Shown piece by piece: positions 12,535-25,690 of a DNA stretch of 64,000 nt. The DNA comes from Channa striata (Eukaryota; Chordata; Actinopteri; Anabantiformes; Channidae), in NCBI GenBank assembly GCA_033026295.1, contig CM065183.1, positions 1,922,001 to 1,986,000 on the forward strand. The letters run 5' to 3'. Made by a program: the position numbers and the translations under genes. Positions within the stretch are counted from its first letter, which is position 1; each line of letters starts with the position of its first letter. The notes beneath the pieces were generated by a model that searched no databases, was not told where the DNA came from, and saw nothing but the letters and a program-made list of their open reading frames with translations.

Positions 12535-13215
12535 GGTGTACGTGGTGTGTATGAGTGTGTAACATGTAAGTATAATGTGCAGAATTAACAGAAGACATCG
12601 TTAGATTAACTTTCAGACATTAAACATTGATTTCTAAGGGAATGAGTACCGTCTGCAATGTAAATTACGCCAAAAGATGTCACTTTTGCACAATGTTAAT
12701 CTCTTTCATCACTATGGTCTATTTATAGAATTTAATAACTCAGCTGTTAATAAATAGACAACTTTGTAGTAACTTTTACCAAATTGTCTCATGAACACAG
12801 TGGTGTGATTCTTATAAAGGTTGATAGTTTATTTGTACCTGTTTTGGAGTTTGAGTCCGAATGAAAGTCATTCGGCGTCAGTGAGTTGCATTCCAGATTT
12901 TGTTCTTCTTTTTTTTATCCGGCTAATAAAGGGGATTAGCATGAGTGAGTTAGAGGACAGCTTTGAGTCCTGGTTAGGTGATATGAGAGTCTTTGGTAGA
13001 TTTACATTAATTGTATGCAATGTTATTTTACTTCCATTCATGTGGATCAATGACCTGAAACCAGATTTAGTTTTGTTGTTTTTATTCACATTCCCCTATA
13101 TATGAACAAAAGGTTTTCTGTTGTCATTATCCTGGGGGGAAGTAATGATGGAATGTAGTACCAGATACGTCCCTTTGTTCGCAATGTGGATGCTACACAG
13201 CCATTGTTTTGTCAT
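12535..13215 (-). repeat. LTR-associated dispersed repeat, truncated copy
   Basis: Matches the inner part of the two larger repeats at 29.3-31.7 and 32.7-34.5 kb. Shared blocks include 'gcagaattaacagaaga', 'tgaacacagtggtgtgattc', 'tgttttggagtttgag', 'gtgagttagaggacag' and 'ggatgctacac', in the same order as 30960-31700. The 1.4-kb LTR-like part is absent. No coding content. Strand is given relative to the orientation assumed for the LTR-like unit. Confidence 0.65.
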
Positions 13216-13224
13216 TCATACAAT

Positions 13225-13610
13225 ATTGGTCAAAAGTTTTAGAACAGCTCAATTCTGTAATACCTTCTGGTACGCACCTAGTTGGTCAGGGGTTCGTCCT
13301 ACAGCAAGACAATTACCCGACATAAGTTCATAAGTTGCTAAAACAACCTTAGGACTTAAACTTCGAGCTGGTTTGGGATGAACTGGACAGCCTACAAGTG
13401 CCACACATTCATGGAACCTTCTGCAGCGGAGTTGGAAAGAAATTTCTGAAGAATATTTGATTTAAAGATATTTAATTGTAGAAAGAATTTCACGAGTGTG
13501 TTCAGCTGTTAAATCTGCTAAAGGTGGCTACTTTGACCGGTGAAACGTTTAGAAACCATTTTGATTTACAAAGTGATTCCATGATCCGTTTTAAACTTTG
13601 ATGTATGCGG
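13225..13610 (+). pseudogene. Tc1/mariner-type transposase remnant
   Basis: Begins with the element-end-like motif 'ttggtcaaaagttttagaac' (13226 on). It then shows pieces of a Tc1/mariner transposase in shifting frames: LQQDN near 13300 (catalytic-D region of the family), TSATHSWNLLQRSWKEISE near 13395-13450, and KGGYFD near 13525-13540. The coding part is short, with stops and frameshifts and a large loss between the end motif and the LQQDN block. Inactive fossil. Confidence 0.65.
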
Positions 13611-13619
13611 TTTAATTAG

Positions 13620-13995
13620 ATTTCACCCAGTATTTTTATGTCCATGAATACATTTATCATAAGTGAAAGGTATAAAACAAGTTCAAAGCTTCAGTTACGC
13701 TTTCACCATTTCACATGCTCACAATTACTTGATTCTTAACTGTATGATTATGATAGTTAGAAAATGACCAGTTGTCCTTTTAAGAATAGGATGGGTGACA
13801 ACTTAGGACAAATCAACATTGAATGTCTTTTTGCTGTGTTTTTCCACCACTAAGCTCAAGCGAAGCTCTACTAGGCACAGCTAAATTTTTACATGTGATT
13901 GTTGTAGTAGTTTTTGTTGGATCAGTGCATTTCTGCTTCAAACAAACACATTCAAATACTTAAAATACGATGGGTTTGTTGTTTTGACCTATGAT
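13620..13995. other. Intergenic, nothing recognised
   Basis: No coding region or repeat recognised. Confidence 0.4.
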
Positions 13996-13999
13996 ATGA

Positions 14000-14560
14000 G
14001 GGACTCACAGATACAGTCTTGTGTTTGCTTCAGTGATTTTGGACCTTGGCTAAGCTTACAGCCAAATACACCTGCACCACTTCCTACAGATCTACTTTCC
14101 CAAAAAACTGCCAGCCCATCTTGTGAAGCCCTGGAAGTCAGGGATAACATGCGTATGTGTGTGGTGATTGAGAGTGGAGTGCAGGGACAGGACCACAACA
14201 TTGTCCACTGATCTGATCCAATCTATGGGCAAACTGTAAGATCTCCTACCATGTCAGGAACCATGAGTTAATGGACTGGACAACCAACATTTCTAGGCAC
14301 TTCATAGCAACTGATGTATGCGCTGCCAGCCTAGAGCCATTCAGTGGGAATGGATTGGATTTTTTCGGAGCTGGTGCTATCACAGAGGTCTTGAACGGTT
14401 GTAGAACTAGTGTCTACCTGCATGTCATCAAGTCCAGTAGCTTTTGGGGGCGTTCTACATAAGGACCTCAGATGCTCTGTGTGTTTCACCTGAAGTATGG
14501 AGTCCTCAGGGATGCAGGGGGAGTTTGTAGAAATGTTCTTGTTCAATCTCTTCCCCATTG
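14000..14560 (-). pseudogene. Rex1/Babar-like LINE RT fragment, heavily decayed
   Basis: The minus strand reads LRSLCRTPPKATGLDD near 14500-14430, which resembles the 'RK.AGPD.' segment at the start of Rex1 reverse transcriptase. A decayed MKCLEMLVV follows, corresponding to 'MKCFERLVL', and a later piece resembles the 'Y.R..FIDFSSAFNTI' region. Many stops and frameshifts. Clade assignment rests on these short matches and on clearer Rex1 copies at 25.7 and 31.9-35.1 kb. Confidence 0.4.
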
Positions 14561-14830
14561 TGGTCAATCAATCAATGTCTTCAATTTTACCTGGAATTTA
14601 ACCAGATAACTATAATTAGACAAAGATTATTTATTCATTTTTTATTTTATATTTCTGAGCACAACATGGAAAAATAGCACATACTGACCAGTTTTTTTGT
14701 TTGTTTGTTTTGTTTTGTTTTCCACTCAAACATGCATATTCATCTACCATTCAGTCACAACATGGACAATGCTCAGTGATCACTGTGCAGTCTGCAGCTG
14801 TGTTCTGACTGCTTTGTGTGACAGACACTC
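14561..14830. other. Intergenic, T-rich
   Basis: Contains a (TTTG)n-like tract at 14690-14720. Nothing else recognised. Confidence 0.4.
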
Positions 14831-14998
14831 TGCCAGGCAAGAGGGCGAGAGGACGACAAAGGAGGAGATATATGGACGTTCTAACAGAGGACATGAGGTT
14901 AGCTGGTGTCAGAGAGGAAGATGCTCAGGATAGAGTGAAGTGGAAAAGGATGATTCGCTGTGGCGACCCCTGATGGGAAAAGCCGAAAGAGTAGTAGT
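14831..14998 (+). mobile_element. RTE-type LINE, 5'-truncated 3' end
   Basis: The plus strand reads GRPRRRYMDVLTEDMRLAG in broken frames and ends 'gctgtggcgacccctgatgg', then 'gaaaagccgaaagagtagta'. This is the same C-terminus and 3' end as the large RTE copy at 26337-29279, in the opposite orientation. Only the last ~165 bp are present. Confidence 0.8.
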
Positions 14999-14999
14999 A

Positions 15000-15664
15000 G
15001 TTGTTTTCGCTGTTGTTAGGCCTGTAAGTTTTGGGGTGATGTCATTCATTTTTTGAAAAAATTTTGATTAATTTGAAATGGCCAAATGCAGGTAATAGAA
15101 TGACTTTTAGTGAAGTAAAAGACTCTTGAATTGACATTTGAAGTGATACTAGCTGATAATTATTGTGCCTGTACTTGCATTTGTAGTATTGAGGATTCTG
15201 CTTGCAATGCAAGCATGACCAGTTCTGGTCAGTACCTGGGTAATGGTCCACAGTGAGTCCAAATGTGTCTAAATTTGCTAATCCTCAGCCAAAAACAACC
15301 CATATCCTTAAACCCAAACTCCAGCCAAATCCAGACACCCTTACTGGGCCACTGCTGGCTCACCTTTTGTAAGCCACTGTCAGAATACAATTGAGTGCTG
15401 CAATTAGCTAATTTCGGATGGCTACTAGGGGTGTGTCTTGAAAAAAAACTTGTCTTTGTAGGCAAAATACAAAACTTTGATTTTCAACAACCCAACTAAA
15501 AAATATTTAAACCAAAATAAACATGTACAGAAGAAATTAAAGTGTGAGGGAATTGATGGGTAATGCTGACAGGAAGTAGCTAAAGAAAACATAAGCAGGT
15601 GGGGCTTTTGATAAGCAGATCAACTCACTTGTGAAGAGTCCAGCTTTCTCCAGCTAAGATCGTT
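15000..15664. other. Intergenic, nothing recognised
   Basis: No coding region or repeat recognised. Confidence 0.4.
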
Positions 15665-16407
15665 TAGTAAAGTCAAGTCATACCTGTCCTTTATTAACTT
15701 TGAAATAGCAATCCATGCTTCTATTCGTTCCAGGCTTGACTACTGCAAGGCATTGTACTCTAGTGTTAAGCAATCCACCAATCCCACAGTTGTTGGTTTG
15801 ATCCCTGGCCCCTCTGGTCACATGTCGAAGTGTCCTTGAGCAAGACACTGAACCCCGCTTAGTTGCTCCCGGTGAGCGTCGACAAGCTGCATAGCAGCTC
15901 CCCATCAGTATGAATGTGTGTGTGAATGGGTAGATAAGAAGAAATAAAGCACTTTGAGTACCAACAGGTAGATAAGTGCAGATCATTTACCATTTACAAA
16001 GAAATCAAGCATATAACCCTGGTTCTGGCTTCCAGTTTGTTTTTATTGTTGATTGTGTATTAAAGACTTTATTGGACTGGCACCACCTTATTTCAGTCAA
16101 TTACTGCGATGGCACAAACCAGAAGGTGCCAAACTGGGGTCAAATAATGGAAAAGTTTACTTCTGACTGTTAAATTAACCTCAGACATGGCGGCTTTTAA
16201 ATCTATGTTTAACAAATATTAATTTTCCTTGACTTTTAATACGGATTTGGGTCTCATATTTTAATTTCCTTTCCAGTATTGTTTTATGTCTTCTGTTTTG
16301 TTTTCTTCCTTCTAATCAATCTTATTTTACATTTATTAAACTTTTATTTTTATGATTTTGTGTATGTGGAGTGCAATATAAACAAATTAGATTAGATTAG
16401 ATTAGTT
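15665..16407 (+). mobile_element. L2-like LINE 3' end, split by another repeat
   Basis: The plus strand reads SIRSRLDYCKALYSS before 15770 and TVKLTSDMAAFKSMFN at about 16165-16215, both typical of the LINE post-RT tail. A T-rich 3' UTR follows and ends in (ATTAG)n at about 16386-16407. Between the two coding pieces lies the reverse-strand family A repeat at 15771-15998, so that repeat landed in an older LINE. The tail motif differs from the (AATTC)n L2 copies, so this is a different LINE family. Confidence 0.6.
15771..15998 (-). repeat. Interspersed repeat family A, copy 4, inside a LINE
   Basis: Reverse orientation: 'agtgtccttgagcaagacac', 'gagcgtcgacaagctgcata', 'gcactttgagtaccaacagg', ending 'catttaccatttac'. 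It sits between two coding halves of the LINE fragment at 15665-16407. No clean target duplication was resolved. Confidence 0.75.
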
Positions 16408-17084
16408 TCTTGATGGCCAGTTATTTAAGTGAGTATTTGTATAATTAGTAAGTCATATACATTCATAAAATAGTTAAAATGCTTTTGGGAGTTACTGTGG
16501 TTTAAATGCAAATTACCCATGTCCGGATTTAATTTAATTTGTTTATTTGTTTGTTTGTTTTTTGGCCAGGTTTTCAAATTACATTTGATTTTAAAATATA
16601 GGCTACTGCTTTCATGCTCTGCATATTGTTGTTTTTAGTGTCGTCCTTCCACCAGCTGCTGACATTCACACCACGTCTGTCTGTTGGAAGCATCACAGCA
16701 CTGGTGGCATTAAGTTTGGATGCCTTCAGGTCCTGTCTGTTTAAGCCTTACTTTGTCCGTCATCCTCCCCAACTACCGTCTTTGCACTTCCCTTTCCATT
16801 ATACAGTTTGTATTGTTCAAAAAATATATTTCTTCGGAAAACATAATAAACAACCTCTTATAATTACTAAAAAAATGTGTTTGCAGTTTAGTTGTATGTG
16901 ATGTATTTTTAGGAGACAGGGTTGAACTCTGTTTAGTTGGTCATCAGGACTATCAGTAAAAACACAAAGGGGTTTGTTGATGGACTGAAAACAGTCATAT
17001 GTAAAATAATTTTTTTTCTGATTTCTAATACATAAATTCACCTAATGTTAGAAACATTGGTCATGTTTAGGACCTACAGTTGTT
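16408..17084. other. Intergenic, nothing recognised
   Basis: T-rich unique-looking sequence with a (TTTG)n-like tract near 16540-16560. No gene recognised. Confidence 0.4.
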
Positions 17085-17255
17085 GATTAGAAGTGACACT
17101 GAACCCCCACTTAGTTGTTCCTAGTGAGTGTTGGCCAGCTGCAGCTCCCCCATCGGTGTATGAATGTGTGTGTGAATGTGTAGATAAGAAGCAGTGTAAA
17201 GTGCTTTGAGTACCAACAGGTAGAAAAGTCCTCTATAAGTGCAGACCATTTTGGT
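17085..17255 (-). repeat. Interspersed repeat family A, copy 5 (truncated)
   Basis: Reverse copy from 'gacactgaacccccacttag' to 'aagtgcagaccatttt'. The distal third of the repeat is missing. Confidence 0.75.
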
Positions 17256-20200
17256 TCTGAACAGTCAATAGTAATTATAAAGTAAAAAAATAATAAAAAA
17301 TCAATGATGTTTCTGTGAGGGAAGTTGAATTGTTCATTAAATTGCTCAGTGATCATTTTCAGTTGACTCATGTTTCTAACTTGCTTTCAAAGTTTTGGCC
17401 ATAACAGTTTCAAACACTGTTTAATTTAAATGTGGACCAGCAAGTCCTTTCTCTCCGATGTTGCTAATGGTAGACTCAGGAAAAATCATGAAAATCATTT
17501 TTTTTTTCTGATTCCTGCCCACTGTCTTCAACTACAGTCTCTTAATTGTTTCTCTTTCAGCTCCACAGTTTTTATCTTATCTGGAAGCCAAAATATCTAG
17601 TAGATTTTAAAATCTTTAGGTTTTTTCCTTTACTCTGTGTTACTGGGAGCTCTGAGGAAACAACTCCTTCTTAGCCCCAGGGGATTGTGTCTTCTTTGTA
17701 TTCTAGAATTTCCTAAACTTCAAAATGATCTGATTTTGTTGTTTAAGGAAGCAGGAGTGGTCCACAGGGACTGCTTTGCCTCACGATTATTGCATATAAA
17801 CAGTGTAATTGTTGCGATTGATGTGCTGCAATGCACAGATGAAGGAAACATCAGAACATAGAAAGCATGATGCCACATTGATGAAATCATTAGCTCAAAG
17901 TAAACCATCCATCCATCCATCCATCTGGTGCCGCTTATCCTGTTTAGAGGCTGGAGCCTAACGCAGCTGTGATTGGGCGAGAAGGGGGACACACTCTGGA
18001 TAGATCCAATGTTATCTGTGTGTGTTGTATTGATTCAAATAGAGTGAAGTATGTCATAGACAAAGTAGTGTCTGTGACACAATTTCATCTATCATTACAA
18101 TAATTCATACATTGCATTTTGTGACCCTGTGGTGGACAGCACCCACCTCTTGCCCAATGTCAGCTGAGGTTGGTTCCAGCACCTCCCATAATAATATTTG
18201 TTTTTGTCCATCCTTAATTTATATCCGGGTAAATGTGTGGCGTGATCCATGTTTTTAATGAACCCTAGAGGTTCCCTCCGATCATGCATTAGTAGTTTTA
18301 AAATGACTCTGCTTTGAATTACAAGGTGCCTCACTTAAACAGTCTGGCCCCCTGAACATGTATTAATCTTTTTAATCTTCTTTTAAACCACATGCCCCTT
18401 CATCATAATGTCTGTTGTCACTATATGGTGGACATTGATATTAGTTATTAATGTCCAAAGTCATATTAGAAGAAGTTTCCAAAATGTCTCACATTGTGCT
18501 CAGTCTGTACATACAAACCATGTGTCATGTGTTCCTTTGTTCCTTTACTTAAACAAACCTGGCCATCAGTAGCTTGGGGCCATGGGCCAAAAGCTGGTGG
18601 TGGGCCACTGGCCAACATCAGGCCATTGATGAGCCTCTAGTGCGAATGATGTGATAAACAGCACCGAAACTTAGCAGGTTCTCGGCCAATTTCACGTTTG
18701 TTCAGTGGTAGCTGACAGAGACAACTCTATCTGTTTGCTTTCGTTCTCTGCACTGATTCTCAAACTCAAACAGCCAAACATCCAACATGGCACATATAGA
18801 AGACCCGTCTTATGTTTTATGTTAATATCATCTGAACATTCCAATAGGATATTTGTTTTTCAATGACATGATGAAGAAACTGAAGCATGATTCAGTAGAG
18901 ACCCGCTCTGTACATCATTCCATTGTTTATGGTTTGGATATACAGTCCCACTTTTGTCTGCTTTTTCTTTTTTATGACAAACACAGACTACTGCCACCTT
19001 TTGATGTGGACAGTTCTTTGATATTGCACAAGCACAAAACATGCTAGTTGGCTCTTGGCTGGAGTCTGTAATGAAGTGACACAGCAGTCAACCTTCACGC
19101 CTGCGAGTTCTTTCATGTTGGCTGGAATACACATGGTGTTATGTATCCACTATATTTTATTGAGGGCTATACTAGCAATGTGGGGCTTCAACACAGTATT
19201 TATGAATAATCCATCGGCTTATAGTGTCACCAACCGGCCATTAGAAGTTTAACTGGACATGTTTTTTGTGTTTGCATAAAACTTTATCCCGGAAGTGAAG
19301 CATTTTGAAATCGGCACGCTAAGTGGTGTAGTAGAAAGCCTAGCTGCATAGCATAACAACAATATCTGCATACATCCTATGTTTTTGGGTGCATTTCCGG
19401 CATGTATCATTGGGTATTTATTATGAATGTACTTGAGAAAATATGTTTGTAATCCCGTGTATTTTTTTTGTGTGATCCAAATAGCCAGTTCACCCTGTCA
19501 TCTTGCCAATAAACCTGTTGACTGCTAAGATACAGTCTCTGGAGTTTTGAGGGAAGGTGTTTAGCTGCCTGTCAAGACATGCACAGCACATGTATTGAGG
19601 ACAGAACAGTACCAATTAATGCAATGCAAGCGCTTTACAGGTGACTGAAGTTTTTTGGTTGAGTTGTCTGGTTTAATTTACCTCTGTCTCACAAGCTGCC
19701 AGAAATCAGTGCATTGGATTGGACAGAATCCTTTTAATCAAAAATGTTAGAGATGTTAGGTTATATAATAAAATTAATAACATACCTTATGACTTTGTTT
19801 CAAATTGAACATACGTTACAGTAAGTTGGGTTCTCCAGCACTTTTTCCTCACTCTTTTACAAACCCATCAAAATGTTCAAGAAGGTCAAAATACCATCTA
19901 TAAAAAGGATTTTAATTTTGTGTTGTTTCATAAGATGCTCCCTCAACCGCCATACCCTGCCCCTGGTTCAGTTCACAGGGTATTGCCATACGTAATTATG
20001 AAGGCATGAAATCCAAACTAAAGGTAATGGTCCCATGGGAGAGAGCACAGCTCGGTTAATAGGATTCTCCCTCCAACAAGATTAGAGTTATCAATTTGCC
20101 TGGTGTCGCTTTAATGAATTCTCTCCAGTCCAGCCCGTGATAAAACACAGAGGGGTCTGCTGTCTCACTGAGATAATCAAAGTCTGGATCATAATGGTTG

Positions 20201-22856
20201 GAGGAATGAGAGTCACTGCAGCTACTACAGACACATTAATGAAGACAGACACTAAAAAAGTCTGGAAGAATGTGTCACACTGTTTGAAGAAATAAGATGG
20301 TGAGAGGTTGACATCCACTCTGGTTGTTTTTTCTCAGTGATTATATTCCACATCGTTCCTTCCAGACTTCACTCAGTGCCTACAGTTTATCAAAACATGG
20401 ACAATGACGTGTAGCCCTGAAATGCAACACAAGAGAACCAACGTTGTTCATGCTAAGTAAAAATGAGTGTTCCCAGAAACAAGCAAATTATCAGTTATCA
20501 TACTTAGCTAACTCGTAAACTAGTCATGCAGGTGGTTTTGTTTTCCAAGGTTTTGAGGAGATTTTGCACAAATAAATAGAGGAAATAAAGGTTCACCTGT
20601 TTCATCCAATAATGTGAGCACACAAACAGTTAATAGTGCAACAAATCATCAAACCTTAATAATTAATCTGCCCTTTTAAAATCTGAATTATTAAATTATT
20701 ATTGACCCATCCATCCGCAATGACCATCTCCCTACAAAGGTTTTTTAACTTTATATAATAAGTGACTGTGTTTCTTACAGCCACTAGATGTGGTCAAGCT
20801 GTGGTATGTCTTAAAACTGTTGTTTGACTTAACATTACAGTCATTTGTTACAAGGCATTCTTTACAAATATAGCAAACGTTTTTTTGTAAAGCAAAAATA
20901 GAATATACACGATACGTGAGGGTAAAAGGCATCGGTGTGTTCTTGTCCGTGCCCCAATCCACTCACTCTGTTAATCCAGTCTCAAATATAAAAGTTCTGA
21001 TTTCAGACAAAAACAATGCCCTGAGAGCTTCTATTATTTTAATCACTAATACTTTGCCAAATGTGCTGTTTTGTTATTCAAAGCCACTGTCAGGCTGTTT
21101 GATGTGTGAACAAATGGATGTTTTGTTGGCTTTGATCCTGCTTGCATATGCACTTCATGTGATAATACTGCTTTTAACCTCTCTCAATTGCAAATATGCC
21201 TTGAGACTTCCTCATTTGCATAGTCTAATAATTTATACGTGAGCATTTTTTTTGTCTGCAAAGGGTAGCCACAGTTATTATGCTCTAGGAGGACTATTAA
21301 ATTATATCCACAGTGGGTAAAAACAGCCTCACACTCATCTGGGCGAATACAAATCAGAGTGATCAGCTGATCTCTGCTGCCTACAACGTGTTTAATTAGC
21401 CTTAGGCTATATTTTTAGCTTTTTTATTGAATTTCCTGCATTCTTATGCTGTCAGTCAGGAAATTACTGACACTTATTGACATTTCACCACTGACTGAAG
21501 TGAGCAAGACTTGTTCCATTTCATTTTTTATGATTATTATTTTATATTTTGATACATATTTCTGTTGCAACCATGGTTTACACTAACATTTATTGTCAGT
21601 TAATTGTTTAAAGGATATCTCACTGGTGTATTACTTCTTTCATAAAACTGTACTGTAACTGTAAAAGAAAATATATCTTTTTAAAAGAACTTCAAAGCCA
21701 CAAAGTCTGAGATATCCCGACTTTATGTTTCATGTGGCTGTTTCCAGACATTGTGAATCCCACGTTTTACATCTTTTTTTCATTGTCCACAATTTGGTTA
21801 GCTGGTTAGTAACTTGAAATGACCCATACTGTCCCACCAAGAGCAACCCATGTTAAAATAAATAAGACAAATAAGAAAAACTAATAAAAAAAAAATAATA
21901 TCTATTATTAGTAATAATAGTAATAATTAGGTAATAATTAGGTATTAATTAGGTGAGGTAAAATACAATTTTTTTTAAAAAACAAAGCATGTCGCAACTA
22001 TGTGTCGATCATTAACGCAAATGTGTACCCTAGTTTTAGCATGCAGTGCAAAAGGACTGGACCATGCGTCTTTGGTTTAAGCCTCAGGAATGTCTGTGGA
22101 GGACGCATTTGGTGTGAATGGACATGTGGAAACTGGGTTCAGAATTGTCTACAATGTGGATCACTGACTGGTCTACAAATATTAACATCATAATCATCAT
22201 CCTCCCCCAGTAACCCCAACCTGAAAACAAAGAAACAAGATCCCAAACCTGGCAGACAAACACAGTGTTGTAACAAGACCTAAAGACATAGAGACTTTTG
22301 GATAATGCCCATTCAGGCTTCTTTTGCTCATTTTGCTGATTCCTTGTTACTCTGGACTAAGTACAGGCATAATAGGAGCTGCCTATAGTTTTCCTGTCTT
22401 TTGTGGTGGTGACAGTACAAGCGTTTGCTTCTTTAACCAAATCTTAGAGGGAGAGCCAGGTTGTCCCCAGAAATAACACTCACTGTGCATTTTGTTGACT
22501 GGTCATTTTCTGTCAGTCTGGTCCAGTCTCCCCAAGTTCTTTGAGATCTCTTAGAAGACTAGAGAAGACTTTGTGTTCCTCCTTCCTGAAAAACATACTC
22601 AGTTTTAAATGAACTTATTCATTAATTTATTCACTTGTCAGAACCAAAATGGTTTGCAACCGTGTCTCAATCCTGAAATTGTTGTTCTAGTGTATACTTT
22701 TTCTTTTTCTGGGGTCTGTTTTATTTCTATCTTCGACATTCCTTTTTTCATTCTAGATTTGTGAAATTGTACATATTTTGTACATAACATAACATGTATC
22801 AATTTGTTTTGGCAGATCTCACACTCAGATATAAGTTACTATGAGCTGAACATGTA
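17256..22856. other. Mostly unique sequence, one repeat tail
   Basis: 5.6 kb without a recognisable gene. At 17905-17995 a (CCATC)n run leads into 'ctggtgccgcttatcctgtt', a common fish LINE/SINE tail motif. An AT-rich 'taataatta' simple-sequence stretch lies at about 21880-21960. Part of 21040-21240 contains ATTTGCAT-like octamer words and could be a conserved non-coding element. Several 60-110-residue open frames were examined and none had recognisable motifs. Confidence 0.45.
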
Positions 22857-23107
22857 ATTCAATTCAATTCAATTCAATTCAATTCAACTTTATTTATATA
22901 GCGCCAATTTACAACAAGGTCATCTCAGGGCACTTTACATAATAAAGTCAAGACTATACAAACATGTAGAGAAAACCCAACAAATCCCCCTTGAGCAGCT
23001 ATAGGCAACAGTTGAGAGGAAAAACTCCCTTTAACGGAAGAAACCTCTAGCAGAACCAGGCTCAGGGTGGGCGGACATCTGCCTGGACCGGTTGGGCTGA
23101 GTGGAAA
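22857..23107 (-). mobile_element. L2/Maui-type LINE, 3' UTR with (AATTC)n tail
   Basis: The tail (caatt)n at 22859-22887 leads to 'ctttatttatatagcgccaa', then 'ccagcagaaccaggctcagg'-like 3' UTR up to 'cggttgggctgagtgg' at about 23105. It shows the 3' tail structure most clearly and has no coding sequence. Confidence 0.85.
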
Positions 23108-25690
23108 GTGGAGAGAGAAGAACATGTACTTCTCTAAATTGTGCGATGAGACATTTAAATGAAGACAAGTTGTTGAGTGTCGATGGGCAGTCAGCCCTGC
23201 CGTTACTACTGATAATTTGACACATTTCTGTGCACGTAAAAGCCAAGACAGTCTCTGTAGGAAACCCACTCACGTCAGGGCTATTATTTGGGTATGAGGA
23301 GTGAACTACTTCTCTGTCTCTGATCGGTTAAAGCCTTTTAGGTCCCAATGCAGAAAGATGATAAATCTGAGAGGAAAGAGTGGAAACTCAAACAAAAATT
23401 TTTGGATATTTGTTTTTTATACAGTATATTTCTTTCTAGTTTCCAACATCTCTCTTCAACTCTTTAACTCACTCAGGACTGCTGAGAGGGAGAAAAACTA
23501 AAACATCATACGTTGCACCAATTTTAAAATGTCTAGTGGTAAATATATTTATTGTTTTAACTTTTTTTTTGGGGGGGGGGTATAGTGCTCATTTACACTT
23601 TAAAATTAGTCTTAAATAAAATTTTAGCACACTATAGTCAAATCTAATCATTTAAAACCAAATCTAAATGGTGGCCAGTGAAAATGCGGAGTGGCTAGTA
23701 ACTGTGGAGAACCACTAGCCACTGCTATTAGGTAGCAGTTAGTCATGGCCTTTCTCCAATCAGTTGTATTGGAAAACAAGTGTGAACATGCAGGAGAGTG
23801 ATTTTTCTGACACAATGGAAATGTTACATTGCTATGAAAAAATAGTTTGATTCGACTTGGAAGTGATCAGTGATATTCTAACCCACATTTTCACCATGTT
23901 ACTCAGCCAATGTCAGTTTGTCTTTTATATTTTCACAATTGACCTCTGTATAACACTAAACTGGCTGATTTTTATGGTGTTTATGGCATCATGTGTTTAG
24001 CTTGCTGAATAGTTGGTTTACGGGATGAGGCCTGTACCTTAACCACTTTTGTTTAACAGTTTATTGATTAAATACTAAAAATAAAGTACAGAAGCTAAAG
24101 TTAATTGTCTAGCCAACTGAAAGTGTGAATGAATGCAGTAAAACTGAGGTTACTATACTGGGCAGACACTTAAATATATGTTTTGTATATGTGCTACTGC
24201 TACCAAAATGATTATGTACTAAATGTGATGTGTGTGTTCATAAAAAAATATTTACTGTGTTCAAACTGTCTGTTTTTTGTTCACTGGGTTACACACACAA
24301 ATATACTGTGACTCTATACCATCCACCCTATTTGCATCTTCACTCACCAGTTTTTATTGACATCAGTTTCTCACATTAGTGGATAATTTAAGGATTTTCC
24401 ATGTATTTTGTCATTTTCTCAGGATTAAAATTCCTGTATTTTGAACCTGATCACTGAAGTTCTGACTTTTGTACACACACTTTCACAAGCGGTGTTTGCC
24501 TGAGTTTATTGTGAATATTGGCTGTGTGTGAACACCAAAGAGAAACTGTAATAGCTTATCTAAAATCTAATTAATGTGTCTTCACTATGTTCACTATGTG
24601 TACTGTATCTGTGTGCAAGACTCGAAGGGACCCTTTGTAGCTGCTATTCCATGAAAAAAGAAGCAAAGTGAAGCAGAGATTTTATCTAAAAGTTCAGTTT
24701 TTTTAAAGACAAGGTCAGAGTAGATGGACAGGACAGCAAAATATTACTCAATCCATGCACTAAACAATTAGCTTATCTCCGGTCAACATATATTTATGTT
24801 TGATGTTAGAACTTTAAATCGATTTCACTTGAGGACACAGAGCTTCCAGCAGGAGGATGGTAGTACAGCATATAAGACTCCTAGCATTGAGAGGGCTGCA
24901 GTGAGCACACACACAGACATACAAAGAAAGACTGGTTTCCCATACAACAATGTGTGTCCACTACACAAAAGAAGAGACAGGAAGTCTGAACACAGAACAT
25001 GTTCCAGTGCCTTCCGGTAGCATCTGACCTGAGCTCAGGACCACAGAAGGGTTTCTGCACATAATTTATGTATGGCTTCCTCCTTGTAAAACAGCAGCTC
25101 AAGTTGCATGTCTGAACTAACTGACAGATCTCCGTGAAGTTTGGCACAATGTGGTGAATAACGTCCAGCCTTTGTTTGCAAAGTTCCTGGTGGACTGGCC
25201 ACAGATACTGTAATTTCAATCATAAGTCACTCACCAGCTGCTAAGTTTGAAATCATCCAGAAGTGTTTTTAGTTCTGTCCCATCTGTTTTTGAGCGTGTT
25301 GCAAGAATCAAACGTTAAACAAATTACCAAATCACATATTTAAATTTTAATTACATTTCAGAAAAAGTCCCAACTTTTCAGAAATTTGTTTTGTTTGCTT
25401 CCAAGGTGACGCTGTTACTGAGCTGCATTTAATTTAGACACTAGTTGTCGCCTTGGAGAAAAACAAAAGAGCACTTGAATGCTGAGAGAAACTTATTTAT
25501 TAGTTATTTAGTTATTTTCTTTGTTGAGGACAAAGCATATTAATGAACACTCTGTACAACTACGTAATGCTGTGTAAATACACCAGTTTTAGCTGGGAGT
25601 TACTTCAATTTTAAACACAATTTACACAACACATACAATACACAAACATATTCCATAAACAGACATACAATACAACATATATGACAGGAT
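23108..25690. other. Intergenic, nothing recognised
   Basis: Contains a T9G10 homopolymer junction near 23560-23580. The remainder is AT-rich and unique-looking, with no recognisable gene. Confidence 0.45.

Noticed and set aside
17905..17995. (CCATC)n run as a CRISPR-like or satellite array
   Set aside because: Only four units, and it is the usual tail of a fish LINE/SINE family.
20091..20318. Minus-strand 75-codon open frame with hydrophobic stretches
   Set aside because: Does not start with strong context, has no recognisable motif, and lies in unique AT-rich DNA; likely chance.
20916..21242. Plus-strand 108-codon open frame
   Set aside because: Composition resembles translated non-coding DNA and there is no known motif.
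24881..25219. Minus-strand 112-codon Cys-rich open frame
   Set aside because: Cys-rich look comes from tgt/tgc-rich sequence; no spacing typical of a known Cys domain.
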